Assembly: GCA_946800325.1 (NCBI GenBank)
Contig: OX326956.1
Span: forward strand, 69,993,087 to 70,057,086
Direction: 5' to 3'
Source: Luzula sylvatica
Taxonomy: Eukaryota; Streptophyta; Magnoliopsida; Poales; Juncaceae
Length of the DNA: 64,000 bases
Within the stretch, counting starts at the first letter, position 1. Every line of letters starts with the position of its first letter. Position numbers and translations under genes: made by a program. The notes under the pieces were generated by a model. The model was not told where the DNA came from. It made no database searches and worked only from the letters and a program-made list of their open reading frames with translations. This document shows, piece after piece, positions 11,215 through 23,167 of the stretch.

Positions 11215-13019
11215 GGACTTATCCTGTATGTATAATGCATCTCCTAATTTTAACGGTGATGCTAATTACTTATTGGAGACTGGAGAAGACATGGCTTAAA
11301 TAAACAGAGAAGGTCAGTACATTCTTGCATAATTACTTAATTTATCTCCGTTTATAGCCAAATTGAGAGAATTAGTGTTCTTAATTAATGCACTGTCAGT
11401 TCGGTCACGGAAAAAATATAGTAATGGAGAGGTCAAATGGAGGGAAAAGGAATCAGGAGATCGTGCCGCTGCTGAGCTACAAGTCTTGACGTGGCAGCAA
11501 ATCAGCCCTCAGATCTTTTATTTTAATTTAAATATTTTTTGCTTTTTGTTCTTTTCCTTGTCAAATTTGGAATGGTTCTTTTGCCTTATCTAAAACTATT
11601 TATTAAAATGTTTTTATATTAGAAATACGGATTAGTGAAGATTTCGTCAAAGAAATACCATTATCATTTGATTTGTTTTAAGAGACGTACGTGTCAAAGG
11701 TACGATTTGTCAAAATGAGGCGACACAAATAGATACAGAGATGATAGATACAAGAGATCTGGAAGACCAGACAGAATAAAGCTGATTCTTTTAAGCAGGA
11801 ACGATTTTCTCGTCTTTGAGAACATAATTTATTCATAAACAACGGTTGTTGCTAATCATCACCATAATTATCCCTAGTACTGACATTTTAAAACTATTTT
11901 TAAAAAAAAATTAAATAGAGACGAATTGATATAACTAATTTAAAACATTTTTTTATGTGAGTTTCACAAAAATATTAAGACGAAGCAATTATCAAAAAAA
12001 ATTTAGCTAAATGGTAGATTTATGGTCTACATAAGTAGAGACCAAGCTAATCGTTGCAAGTGTGTAAGTGTATTCTCGTCAACTCGATCGTCACTAATCA
12101 AATAACGATACTTGACATTTTTTTTAAAGATGTTGTACCGTGTTTTTAAAAAATTAAAAAAATATATATATTTATATCATACAGTATTTTTAAATTGGTA
12201 ACTTCAAAAATAACAAATGTATTTCTTTTCATTTATATTTGAAGGCAAACAATTCATTTTCATTTATATTAAACTTTGAAATTTTAATATTAAAGTTATT
12301 TAAACAAAAACACAAATATAACATACTTATTATTATAGTTTTTTAAATAATAATAATAAATTGAATTGAATTATTTTAATATAACATATGTATTTCTTGC
12401 ATTATATTTTACTATTTTCTTACATAATATATTCACAAATTCGAATTAGAACAAATATTTATGCATTAACAATACTAATATGGATGTCGAGATAAAGAGA
12501 CAATTGAAGTAAATATATTGATTGAATTTTAAAAATTAAAGTTCTTGAAATAATTATAAAATAACTACACGAAAAATAATATAATGTCTTATATTAAAAA
12601 AAATGATAAGAGAAAAAACAAATTATATGAGAAATCTTAAATACTACCAAATCATTTATTAAATAGCAAAAGTGTAGAACTTGTGCTTGTCGAAATAAAA
12701 TTTAACCTAACTTTTCGTATTTTTTGTCATATAGACTTCACATTTAGTATCAAATGTTTTATTTTAATCGTACAATCTGAATACAAAATATCAAATATGA
12801 CATGAATTCAGAAGACAAATTAAAAATTGTTATAAACTAATTACACGCAAATAACAATATAAAATATGATCTTGAAAAAATCTAACAAAAAAATAATGAA
12901 CGAGATCAAATCACATAACTATATTTAATGATTCAAATTAACATACAAACGGTCACACAAAATATATGTTTTGAAAAAAAATCAAATATAAAATTAAGAT
13001 ATAGGATAAAACAACGTCA
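11215..13019. other. AT-rich interval with degraded Helitron-like copy
   Basis: No gene was supported. From about 12,240 to 12,900 the sequence (AATATGGATGTCGAGATAAAG, CAAATATAACATA) is recognisably like the interior of the Helitron-like elements at 6.5-8.2 and 61.6-62.3 kb but is much diverged and lacks hairpin ends. A frame at 11363-11593 shows no domain. Confidence 0.4.
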
Positions 13020-13207
13020 CCATTTAAAGAGTAATGATAGGGATCAAGAATTAGGTACCCATAATTGTCCACACCTGTCACGTGACAGCTTTCGATTGGT
13101 TGCATCTTTTGCACAACTTTAATGCAGCCAATCGAAAGCTGTCACGTGGCAGGTGTGGACAATTCGGGGTATCTAATTCATGGTCTCTATCATTACTCCC
13201 ATTTAAA
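13020..13207. mobile_element. 170-bp foldback MITE, Mutator type
   Basis: The body at 13029-13198 begins GAGTAATGATAGGGA and ends TCTCTATCATTACTC. The perfect 9-bp direct repeat CCATTTAAA flanks it (13020-13028 and 13199-13207), the duplication size of Mutator-like elements. Nearly the whole element is one inverted repeat: for example CTGTCACGTGACAGCTTTCG on the left pairs with its complement on the right around a loop of about 20 bases. If transcribed, it would fold into a long hairpin suited to small-RNA processing. Confidence 0.88.
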
Positions 13208-14240
13208 AGTCAATAATTATGAATAAACATAATCATATGACGTCACGATACTTTTTTGAGATGAATGTAAAATAAGGATGAGGGGAAATTCGTGCATTTG
13301 AATATTCGGCTGGTTTTAATAATCATAATGTGTATATTGATCAATTAGTGTGGATGCATGATGTATTGGATTTAATAAACCTCCAAACTTTGACAGAAAA
13401 AATATTCACTTTAAGATACCGTTATAATGTTTTTATTACACGATACTGTTAATTATAATTTTATCATGACAAGGGGTATCCACGATGTGGATATTATCCG
13501 AATTGAATCGAAAAGAAAAAATGGATTGGCAAAAAATATATTGATCTAACTAGTTTATCCATTTTTAATGATCGTAATTTCATTATTTGAAAAAATATAA
13601 ATAATTAATCTGTCAAGAATTTTAACGGGTAATCATAAAAATATATTATACTTATAATAGTATAGATCATGTCCATTATGCATATACTATAATTGAAATT
13701 TATATTATATTATTCATTTAATATTAAAATTAATAAGTATTAGCATATGTATCCGACAACTTTTTCGTTTATGTTTAAATCATAACCAAATCACGATAGT
13801 ATTTATTTGTATTCGAAAAAACATAAAAACAAATATAATTAACCAGTTGAAAACTATCATATCCGGAGTGGGGACGACTCATGTATTTTTATTTTAAATG
13901 GAGACCCATGTGTTACAATAATTATGAATTTTAAAGTATTTTAGTTTATGTTAATATAATGTACAAATTTGGTGATGTTGCCAACATGCCATTCTAGCAG
14001 TTTGATAATTCAACCAGAATACATTTTTTTCAAATTTCCCATTTTCTTAAAGAATATGTACAAATTATTGCTAATTAATTAATTAAGGTGGGTAGGTAGG
14101 AAATGAGGGGCGCAATTGAAAGTTAATTAAAAACTTTTAACTCACGAAATTGCTGTGATGGAGGCCCCTCACCTAACCATTAATTATTGAAATTCTACAA
14201 TTCCCAAGTAATTATTGCCTAGCAAAAAGGGTTCAAAATT
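13208..14240. other. AT-rich interval, nothing recognised
   Basis: No open frame, RNA gene or element end could be supported here. Confidence 0.4.
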
Positions 14241-14243
14241 ATA

Positions 14244-14280
14244 TATTGATATTGATATTGATATTGATATTGATATTGTA
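14244..14280. repeat. (TATTGA)n microsatellite
   Basis: About six copies of the hexamer TATTGA/ATTGAT in direct tandem. Confidence 0.9.
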
Positions 14281-14955
14281 CTGAATTGTAATACGAAATT
14301 ATTAATTTTTGTAATGATAATAATAATATTATATCAAAATAAAATTATTTAATATTATATTAACTTATTTATGTTATGTAAATTTATTTATGCATAATCA
14401 ATGCATGTATATATATTTTACGATTATTTTATGTCACAATAAAAAATAAATCATTCTTAATCAAATATTAATACATATATTATTGCACGTGTATATTAAT
14501 ATATCTATGTAGTATTATATAACATTCTTACTATAACATTTTATAAAATTAATAGTAATACTTAAAATCCAATTATTTAAATACTAAAATACATTTGTGA
14601 TTGTTTTATACAATCACGTCATTTTTAGTAATATATTCATATTAACTAGCTCATTAAAATATATCTACCATATAATCCGTTAATTAATGGAGGGATCAAA
14701 ATGAACATTTTAAAAAAAAAAAATGACTCAAAAAATAAATTAGAGATAAAGTGAACAATAACAATAGATGAGATATTAAAATCAGACTTTTTCCTTCTTT
14801 TAATGTATTCCAGTGCACGTTGACCGTGTCCATACGGTAATGCACGACTGAGATGTATTTGCGAATAAAGGAATTGGATCGGACGGCTCATATCGTTATC
14901 ATGACGTGGTTTAATATTCAGTTGTAATCAGTATAATGTTACTTGTGTAGTTGTA
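14281..14955. other. AT-rich interval, nothing recognised
   Basis: No gene or bounded element seen. The 81-codon minus-strand frame at 14646-14891 has no recognisable domain or good context. Confidence 0.4.
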
Positions 14956-15290
14956 AATATTTAGTTAGTCAAGTGATACGTGAATGTTATCAGTATAGTT
15001 ACGTATGTTTATATTACCTGGTTTCAGGTACGAATCTTTCTTCAAGATTTTTCGTCGGACAACAAATATTTAGTTAGTCAAGTGATATGTGAATGTAAAA
15101 TCGTTATGGCTACACATGTCTTTCTTACCTTGTTTTAAGAACGGATTTTTTTTTAAGATTTTCGCCGAATAATATATATAGCTAACGATTAAATATATTT
15201 TTAGCATAATCATGTAAATTCTACTGTTTGCTTCCCTTTCCTCCTAAAAAAAATTATGATGTAATTTTTGTCACTCGCGCCGAACAATAT
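14956..15290. repeat. Tandem repeat of about 108 bp
   Basis: Two clear copies start with AAATATTTAGTTAGTCAAG (about 14,956 and 15,064), each ending in a CAAGATTTT-CGTCGGACAA-like segment. A third, degenerate copy extends to about 15,290 (GCGCCGAACAATATATATT). Nothing in it suggests coding. Confidence 0.7.
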
Positions 15291-15564
15291 ATATTTAGTA
15301 GATTTTTTGACTCCGAAAAAATAATGACAAGATTTGTCACTGGCTTGTTTAAAAATCATACGTACACATATATAGTCAATTATTATCTGTAATTTTTGTA
15401 GAATATGACTTTTTCTGATAAAATCGTTTCGAGTCAAGCTCGAACATCAACCGAATTATTCTAATAACAAAACATTCAAATTGCCATCAAATAGGTGTTA
15501 TTTACAATAATTACGAGAATTACGAGAGAATACTTGTTGTAAAAGTGATGTCGAATATTTCAGA
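15291..15564. other. AT-rich spacer
   Basis: No recognisable feature between the 108-bp repeat and the MITE that follows. Confidence 0.35.
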
Positions 15565-15830
15565 GCCATTTACTATGTCCCCTCGTTTTCCTCCAACATT
15601 TTCTATATCACAGATTAATGATTAATGATCAAAATAATTAACAAAAATACATCCCGTTAACAATTAATTGATATGGATCTAGAATTATTAATACATATAT
15701 ATCTTAATTATCTCTCAATTAATTGTTAATGAGAATTACTTTTGTTAATTACATGAGTCATTTATCATTAATGATTGATATAAAAAATGTGGTGGGGGAA
15801 GGAGAGGGCATGGTAAAAATTTGCAATATT
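15565..15830. mobile_element. AT-rich foldback MITE, same family as 3777-4039
   Basis: The left end (TTTACTATGTCCCCTCG, then TTTTCTATATCAC) is the inverse of the right end (GATATAAAAAATGTGG, then GAGGGCATGGTAAA). The AT core is ATTAATGATTAATGA-like, as in the element at 3.8 kb. A target duplication was not found. Confidence 0.5.
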
Positions 15831-16224
15831 TCATCATGTCAATTTTGATAGATGCGTTATTTTATTCAGAGGTTCTCGCACCTCTTACGGTCGATGAGGA
15901 TGACTTTTATCAAATACTAATTAAATAGAGATGATGATGATTTTGTAGATAGTATGAAGTTCCAACACACAAACCGTACGTATCTGGGGAATAAGGTACC
16001 AGCCCCAGCTTGTTCAACTAAATAATGATATATTAATTATACAACAAAAATGAACTAGTCTAGTTGAATTTTGGCACCAGAAATGCAATGCATATGTTTG
16101 ACACGATTAGTATTTAATTATTAAGCACGAACTTCGATAGAAGAATTTATTAAAATTCAAAAGATTCTCCGAGTTTAAAGAAAGTTCTTCTTTTATTCGA
16201 CAATAAAAAACTAATTTATGTCAC
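15831..16224. other. Intergenic, nothing recognised
   Basis: Mixed composition sequence with no supported gene or repeat. Confidence 0.35.
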
Positions 16225-17135
16225 AAGATAAGGAATTTTTTAAATAACTCCCTAAAGTTTTTGGGATATTCCAAAAAACCCCTCGTAGTTTAGATACTCC
16301 CAAAAAAAAATTCTCCGTCCAAAATTTTATTTTCAAATATTGCTTATGTGAGTTCAAATTAACATTTAATTCTGAATGATGTTAAATCTTTTTTGAATCA
16401 AAATATTCTTTTATGTTCAAATTTAACAATTATATATTTTTTTATTTTTCATTAATTTTAAAAAGATCCACAAATATTTTTTACATATGATAATTTTAAG
16501 ATAATAATAATCACATAAAAGATAATGAAAACTATGATAAAATAGCAATAAGATAAACAACAATACTAAAAAGACATCTCGGAAATATATTGGAAAAAAG
16601 ATCTTTTTTAACAACTAGCTTTTTAATTAATATATAATATACACTAACATAATAACTAATAATAAATTAATATATAATTATCATATTAGTTAATATCTAA
16701 AATAAAAAATCATGAAAATATTAAAAGAAATCCATAAAAAGATAATGAAAATACAAAACTAGCCGTTACGAATATATTTTTCTGCAAATATATATTCAAG
16801 GTGATTTTTCAATATTGTTGGTTATTTTATTATTATTTGATGTTAGATTCTCATGAAAATTAACGGATAAATATAACATATAGTTTTTATTGTTACATGT
16901 TAAAATTATGGAAATTTTTTAAATTCATGAGAAACTATCAAAAATATTTTATTTTTATTTTTATATATTAGATATTAAATAGAAGGGTAATTTGATTCAA
17001 AAAATATTTTAACACTGTTCAAAATTAGTTTTAATCTTTATAAGGAATATTGAAAAACAAAATTTTGTTTAAAAGTTTTTTTTTGGAGTATCCAAACGTT
17101 CCAGAGAAGTTAGGATTTTCTTTTTTAATTTCTAA
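16225..17135. mobile_element. Possible long foldback element
   Basis: The left end carries AATAACTCCCTAAAG, TCCAAAAAACCCC and GATACTCCCAAAAAAAAATT. The right end read in reverse carries TGGATACTCCAAAAAAAAA. The phrasing matches the 9-bp-duplication MITE at 44657-44972, suggesting a longer relative. Boundaries are approximate and no target duplication was found. Confidence 0.35.
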
Positions 17136-17563
17136 TTTAGATATTAAGAAAAACTCGTCTAAACAATATTTTAATTTCATTTATCTCCTATAAGGGTTAG
17201 ATCTGAAATTGAAGGATGTTTTAAGTTTTGTTTACTAAAACAAACATTGATATTTCATATTTAATTTTGCTGAACCTCTTTTAATACTTATTTACTAGTT
17301 TACAAAACATTCATAAACATTGTTAACATATACTAAGTTTAAAAGACAAACGAGATTACATGTTATGTTATATTTATGTAATTTAATATTTCATATATTA
17401 TATATTTAAAAAAATAAATAAACACGAAGTAATAACAAAATAATTAGCGATGTAAGAAATATGCACTTGGAAATAATTTAGCAGAAAATATTATTCAGAA
17501 ACTAATTTAATCTACATTCCCTTATTAATAAAAATAAATGGACATTCAAACTATCTGTTATGC

Positions 17564-18064
17564 TAGGCATGTCAATAGGTCGGGTAAAACCCAAACCGGC
17601 GGGTAATACACGAAAAAATACCCGTGGATCCGGTAATACACGAAAAAATACCCGCTCCGGGTTCGGAGGTAAAATTTTGCCCGCGGTATATCCGTTATCC
17701 GAAAATATATACGACCCGAACCCAAAAAATACCCAATAGGTTGAACATTTTAGATGTTTTATGACTTAATTATTTGTAATATTTAGTTTTTATGTATTTG
17801 AACATGTTGTTTGTTTTATGTATTTAAAATTATTGGATATTTTATGTATTTGTATAATAATTTTTGAATTTTTTTTAGATTTTTTATTCATGATATTTGA
17901 GTAACGTGTAATATCCGCGGATAAAAATTTACCCGCGGGTTCGGGATCGGGTTCGGATATGATTTTTACCCGTGAATATTTTCGGTTCGGGTAATACCCG
18001 AAAATTTGGATTCGAATATGGGAGGAGGCTTATCCGAATCCGATCCGTCCCGTTGGCATCCCTA
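17564..18064. mobile_element. Non-autonomous hAT-like element
   Basis: Starts TAGGCATGTCAATAGG and ends GTTGGCATCCCTA, so the ends are roughly inverse (TAGGSATGYCAA). The subterminal regions are full of CGGGTAATACCCG and GGGTTCGG motifs in both orientations, typical of the CAGGGGTGGCAA class of plant hAT elements. The 8-bp flanks (TGTTATGC and GTTCCGCC) do not match well, so the duplication has decayed or the boundary is off by a base or two. Confidence 0.6.
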
Positions 18065-18935
18065 GTTCCGCCAAGACATCTTTGAGGTGTGTAATTTTTA
18101 GCATCGTTTTTTTTATTTTGTTATTATTTGCTATTAGTTTTTCGTAAGAAAATATTGTCATTTTTGTCTAAAATATGTATATGTTAAAAAATGTTTATGA
18201 AATTTTTTAGGGTTATTTTGGTTAAAAAAATAACATCTAATGATCGATTTAATTTTTATAGGGTTAAACAAAAATCTCGTTTAGAAAGGGTTGTTTTTAA
18301 TATCCAAAAAGTAAGAGATTTTTTTTTTTAATTTTTCAGAAAAGTTAAAAGGTTTGAGAGTTCCCCTAAAAATACAATAAAGATTCTTTTGTAATGCATG
18401 AGTCATGAATGACCTCTCACTCTGTTTCCATACAGATTCCGATATGATTATATTCTTCTTCATGTAAGAATTTTTTCCCTAAAATTTGTCAATTGAAATT
18501 GCTTTGTTTATTTGGTGCATTGCTGTCGATGATCCTCACTACATCAAGACCACAACACAAACTCTCAACTTCATTTAGAAAATGTCTTCATTGATTTTCC
18601 ACCCACAATTTTATTCCATTTTTAAATTAAATAAATAAAAAGTACGGACGAACATACATACTGCATAGTGCTTAGCAACTAAATAATATCAACTATTATA
18701 TTATATTATATTATGTTATTTTGCTGACTTAAACAAACCTAAATTCTTATTCTTATTAATATAAGGAAATGTTAATTAATAATACTATTTTACTAAACTA
18801 TGAAAAAATATTTATGAATTGGGCCACAGGCCCATTGTTTATATTTTGATTGTAACATTATCTCGAGTTTCTTAACCCTCCATTAATGGCATCCACACAA
18901 ATGTTTGCCTTTCTCCCTCCTTTCCGAGCGGGAGA

Positions 18936-18966
<31 letters not shown>

Positions 18967-18984
18967 GTGAGTGAAAGAGTGAAT
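18065..18984 (+). promoter_or_regulatory. Intergenic region and 5' leader of ABCG7
   Basis: The upstream region of the ABCG7 gene, AT-rich, with no other gene. Near 18,941-18,966 a (CA)n microsatellite lies just before the preferred start codon and so falls in the 5' UTR. An alternative in-frame ATG at 18886 would place the repeat inside the protein. Confidence 0.5.
18941..18966. repeat. (CA)n microsatellite
   Basis: About 13 CA units directly upstream of the ABCG7 start at 18985. In the alternative start at 18886 it would encode a His-Thr run. Confidence 0.9.
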
Positions 18985-21775
18985 ATGGGGATCGAAGTGA
19001 AAGGGCTCGGGCGGTTACTGGCAGCAGTAGCAGCAGCTTTCTTCATCCGAATCATCACCGAGCCCGGTCCCGTTCTACCTTCATCGGAGGAGGATGACTC
19101 GCCGGGAAACGGAGGTGATGAGGAATCCGAATCCGGAGGTGGAGTTCGTCCGATCACCATTAGCTGGAATAGCATCACTTGCTCTCTGTCGGATAAGCAT
19201 GGCAAAACGGTAATCTATAAATTTCATTTCAATATAAATCTCCTTATCAAATCACAATTTAGACTATGTTTTATTGATTGTGATATTCAGATGAGATTTT
19301 TGTTGACGAATGTGAGTGGCGAGGCAAAACCTGGTAGATTACTAGCTATAATGGGTCCATCAGGTTCAGGCAAGACGACTCTACTTAACATACTAGCCGG
19401 CCAGCTGGCAGCCTCTCCTCGCCTGCATCTCTCCGGCCAATTAGACATTAACGGAAAGCCCATCTCGAAATCCGGTTACAAGTACCTTTCTCCTTCTCCC
19501 TAAATTAAGCATATTAATGTATAATTTTTCGTAATAACATCTCTCTCTCTCTAGACTGGCATTTGTGAGACAAGAAGACTTATTTTTCTCGCAACTAACA
19601 GTGCGAGAAACTCTCTCTCTCGCATCCAAATTACAACTTCCCGAATCCCTTTCCCTCGAGAAAAAGGAAAAATACATTAACGACCTTTTGTTCAGACTCG
19701 GATTGGTAATTATTTAAAATAAAAAATATTAATTTTTTTCATTTAACATTTTAATTGATTTAAGGCCAATTGTGCCGATTCAATCGTTGGAGACGCAAAA
19801 ACACGGGGAATAAGCGGTGGCGAGAAAAAACGTCTTTCTCTTGCCTGCGAATTAATCGCAAGTCCATCCGTCATTTTCGCAGACGAACCAACAACCGGTA
19901 CGTAATTTCGTACCTGTTATAAACTTCAGTCTTCAACCAAGTGGAACTTTATTTATATATATTTAATTATTAATTTATTTTCTGATGATTTCAAAGGGCT
20001 CGATGCATTTCAAGCCGAGAAAGTAATGGAGACGCTAAGACAACTCGCAGAGGATGGCCATACCGTAATTTGTTCGATACATCAGCCGCGAGGTTCAGTA
20101 TATGCCAAATTCGATGACATCATCTTGATGTCAGAAGGGTCCGTTGTCTACACGGGTCCCGCCAAAGAAGACCTTTTGACTTACTTCGCTTACTTAGGGT
20201 ACTTCCTTTTTAATGGGAATTTTGCAATAAAGCCCCTATAATTCTTTTAATTATTTTTTGAAAATTTAGGTATGTGTGTCCAGATCATGAGAATCCAGCT
20301 GAGTTTGTGGCGGATTTAATATCGGTAGATTATAGTTCGACGAAAAGTGAGTTGGATTCGAGAAGGAGAATAGATAAATTAATCGAGTTATTTAGCTCGA
20401 CAGTCCCTATAATTCCGTGCACGAGTTCGCTCATCGAATTATCAAACAGCATTGATATCCGTGCAAGTACGAGATCCACGGTCAAGAAGAAGACACGTGG
20501 CGGGTTTCGTGGATGGTGGAGACAATTTCGTCTGCTTCTTAATCGTGCTTGGTTACAGGTCTTAAAATTTAATTTTTTATTATTTTTTGTTGTATGACGA
20601 GTAAAATTGCAATTTGATCCTTGTTTTTTTGTTGTAGGCGTTTAGAGATGGACCTACGAATAAAGTGCGGGCCCGAATGTCAGTGGCATCGGCTATTATT
20701 TTTGGCTCTGTATTTTGGCAAATGGGTCGAAACCAAACCTCCATACAAGACCGCATGGGCCTTCTTCAAGTACATATTTAATTTTCACTTACCACCACTA
20801 CACATTTCGCTTACCATCACAACAATAAACAAAATTCATGCCTTTTTTAGGTGACGGCGATAAATACAGCAATGGCGGCATTAACAAAAACTGTTGGAGT
20901 ATTCCCGAAAGAAAGAGCGATAGTGGAGAGAGAAAGAGCAAAAGGGAATTATGCACTCGGGCCCTATCTTTTCTCGAAATTACTTGCCGAGATCCCTATC
21001 AGCGCTTCGTTCCCTCTTTTATTCGGGTCCATTCTCTACCCCATGTCTCGCCTCCATCCCTCCCTCTCCAGGTAAAGCGATTTTATTTTCTTTCATAATT
21101 TTTAAAAATTAAAAAAAATTTATTTTTTGAATTTTTTAGGTTTGGGAAGTTTTGTGGGATAGTGACGATGGAGTCATTCGCGGCCTCGGCAATGGGGCTT
21201 ACGGTTGGAGCGATGGCCCCCACCAGCGAGGCTGCGATGGCTCTCGGTCCGTCTCTCATGACGGTTTTCATTGTTTTCGGGGGTTATTATGTAAATTCCG
21301 ATAATACCCCCGTTATTTTTCGTTGGATCCCCCAAGCCTCTCTCATTAGATGGTACTCTTTTTTTTAATTCTTTTGCTTGGAAAGTAATAATTGGTGGTT
21401 TATTTATTTATTTATTTTGTTACTTTTAGGGCGTTTCAAGGGCTTTGTATTAATGAGTTCAAAGGACTCGAGTTCGAAAAACAACAGTCTTACGATTTGC
21501 AAACCGGAGAACAGGTAGTTAGATAAATTAATATATTTTTGATATTAATATATAAATTATTTATTTTTGTGATTTTTGGTGATTTGTAGGTATTGGAGAG
21601 GTTATCGTTTGGAGGGAGCGGAATAAAGGATTCGATTATCGCGCAAGGTCGAATATTAATGTTTTGGTATTGGGCCACGTATGTTTTGCTAAAGCGAAAT
21701 AGGCCGAAATATCAACCTTTATTGGCCCCGTCTTCGACGAAGCTTCATCAGTTGAAAAATGTTATACCATCATAA
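18985..21775 (+). CDS. ABC transporter G family member 7 (half-transporter)
   Basis: Complete gene with eleven exons: 18985-19209, 19291-19481, 19555-19705, 19765-19897, 19997-20198, 20270-20558, 20638-20769, 20851-21071, 21140-21352, 21430-21514 and 21590-21775. All introns are GT-AG and phases agree throughout, giving about 675 residues. The order is N-terminal helix (AAVAAAFF), acidic linker, nucleotide-binding domain, then the ABC2 membrane domain, the reverse order typical of ABCG/WBC. Seen: Walker [10 protein letters not shown] (about 97-105), signature ISGGEKKR (about 205-212), Walker [14 protein letters not shown], the H-loop segment SIHQPRGS, then membrane-domain motifs [20 protein letters not shown] and FGGYYV. 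These match ABCG7 of other plants closely. The substrate of ABCG7 is not well established, and half-transporters act as dimers. The C-terminus appears shorter than the acidic tail I expect for Arabidopsis ABCG7. The Met at 18985 is preferred because the upstream alternative spans a microsatellite. Confidence 0.95.
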
Positions 21776-22144
21776 TTATGTTTTTATTTCTTTGTTTTGT
21801 GATAAATAAATAAGAGAATTTTGTTATCGTAATTTGAGTTGTTACGTGATGTTTATGAATTAGAATTTAGTTACCGAGTTTTTGTTCTTGGAACGTTGAA
21901 CTTGAATGAATGCGCAATTCATTGTTTATCCCTACAAAAATCTTAAAATATCATATATATCCTTGTAAAATAAAAGCTTGCCCAGACAGCCACAAAATGT
22001 CATGATAATAATTACGAAATATAAAATAAAAATACTATTTATAAATAACATATTTACTATACTTTCAATGGTTTTTGTGGTACACAATAAAAAGTTAAGC
22101 CTGAACAAAATAAATGAGATAGGGAAAAAAAAAACAAAAAAAAC
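21776..22144. other. 3' flank of ABCG7 and spacer to the tRNA
   Basis: Contains the probable 3' UTR of ABCG7 and AT-rich spacer. No further gene. Confidence 0.45.
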
Positions 22145-22151
22145 AAAAAAA
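22145..22151 (-). terminator. Pol III terminator of tRNA-Arg
   Basis: Seven A on the plus strand give TTTTTTT on the minus strand a few bases beyond the tRNA 3' end. This is the usual RNA polymerase III stop signal. Confidence 0.85.
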
Positions 22152-22157
22152 CGAATT

Positions 22158-22230
22158 CACGCCCGGTGGGACTCGAACCCACAAACGCCTGATTAGAAGT
22201 CAGACGCCTTATCCATTAGGCCACGGGCGC
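22158..22230 (-). tRNA. tRNA-Arg (anticodon UCU)
   Basis: 73 bases, no intron. The acceptor stem GCGCCCG pairs with CGGGCGU (first pair G-U). The D-arm region contains the internal A box TGGCCTAATGG, the anticodon stem-loop is CTGAC-TTCTAAT-with anticodon TCT, and the T-arm has GGTTCGAGTCC (B box). It reads AGA codons. The CCA end is not encoded, as expected in a nucleus. A T-run terminator follows. Confidence 0.97.
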
Positions 22231-22566
22231 TTATTGATTATGAAAAAAACATTTTATTATATATTCGGTTCACAAAAAGAAGTTCTCAATTGCAACAAAG
22301 CTCAACTGCTCAGTTTGTTCGCTGATGTAAAGTTGGGGTAAATTATAGCCGTCGGATACTGTTAAGATATCATTAAAATTCATAATGGAGAAAGTATACT
22401 TTACTCTCTCAATTGTCATTGATCGAGAGCCAAAAAAAAAATGTTGCTTGAATCTAGTAAAAACGTAGAGAAGGAAGTATTTTTTTTTTTTTTTTTTTAG
22501 AAAATCGTCCGTAATCTAAATGCATATGCTGTAGCTGTACACACGGAGGACACAATAATAATTTTT
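22231..22566. other. Intergenic, nothing recognised
   Basis: Includes a poly-T run near 22,481-22,498. No gene. Confidence 0.4.
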
Positions 22567-22683
22567 ATAATAGTTAATTAGGACGTGAGACACAAAAAAT
22601 CATATGTTGTGAGAGATTGTGAGTTCGAATTTCATTGACAGCAATATCGAGAAGCTTATTTTTTTTTTAATAATAGTTAATTA
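22567..22683 (+). mobile_element. Short (5'-truncated) tRNA-derived SINE
   Basis: The body at 22581-22669 is flanked by a perfect 14-bp direct repeat, ATAATAGTTAATTA (22567-22580 and 22670-22683). It shares CAAAAAATCATATG and TTGTGAGAGATTGTG with the longer SINE at 61094-61247. It includes a Pol III B-box-like GAGTTCGAATTTC and ends in a T-run (CTTATTTTTTTTTT). The A-box end is missing or truncated. The 3' part differs from that of the 61-kb copy, so the two share a head but not a tail. Confidence 0.75.
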
Positions 22684-23167
22684 AGAAATGATTTTTTGAA
22701 AAATTAAAAACTAACAATGATCTTCTGATGGTTGAATGAAACAAAACATCAACCTAATTATCAATACCGGATAGGTTTTCACAAAAACGAATTGCTATCG
22801 TATATTGGAAAAAATTAAAACCTATCGAGAAAATTTTGCTAAAATATTTGCGTTGAGATAAGAAGCAGAAGGGATGAAAATATGTATTTATAGAAGAGTT
22901 GGAAGGTATGTAGGATATAGTCGCGTTTTAAGAATACTACTTAATACTCCAAGTCTTCCATAATTTTTCAAACTAAACAAAATAGAGAAACCCTAGCCTA
23001 AATATTCTTGAGCTTAATTCTTCCAAAATCAAACCTAGATTTAAGATCTATCTTTCTAATCTCCACTACAAACGATTCCCAACTTACGTGATCGATCACA
23101 TTTAGTTCATTAGTAGACTTGTAATAGGCTAGTTCAAAATTGTAACACCCATCATAAATCAATAGAA
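22684..23167. other. Flank of the satellite array
   Basis: No gene supported. Its last part (ATCAATAGAAGCACGTT) leads directly into the first satellite monomer. Confidence 0.4.
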
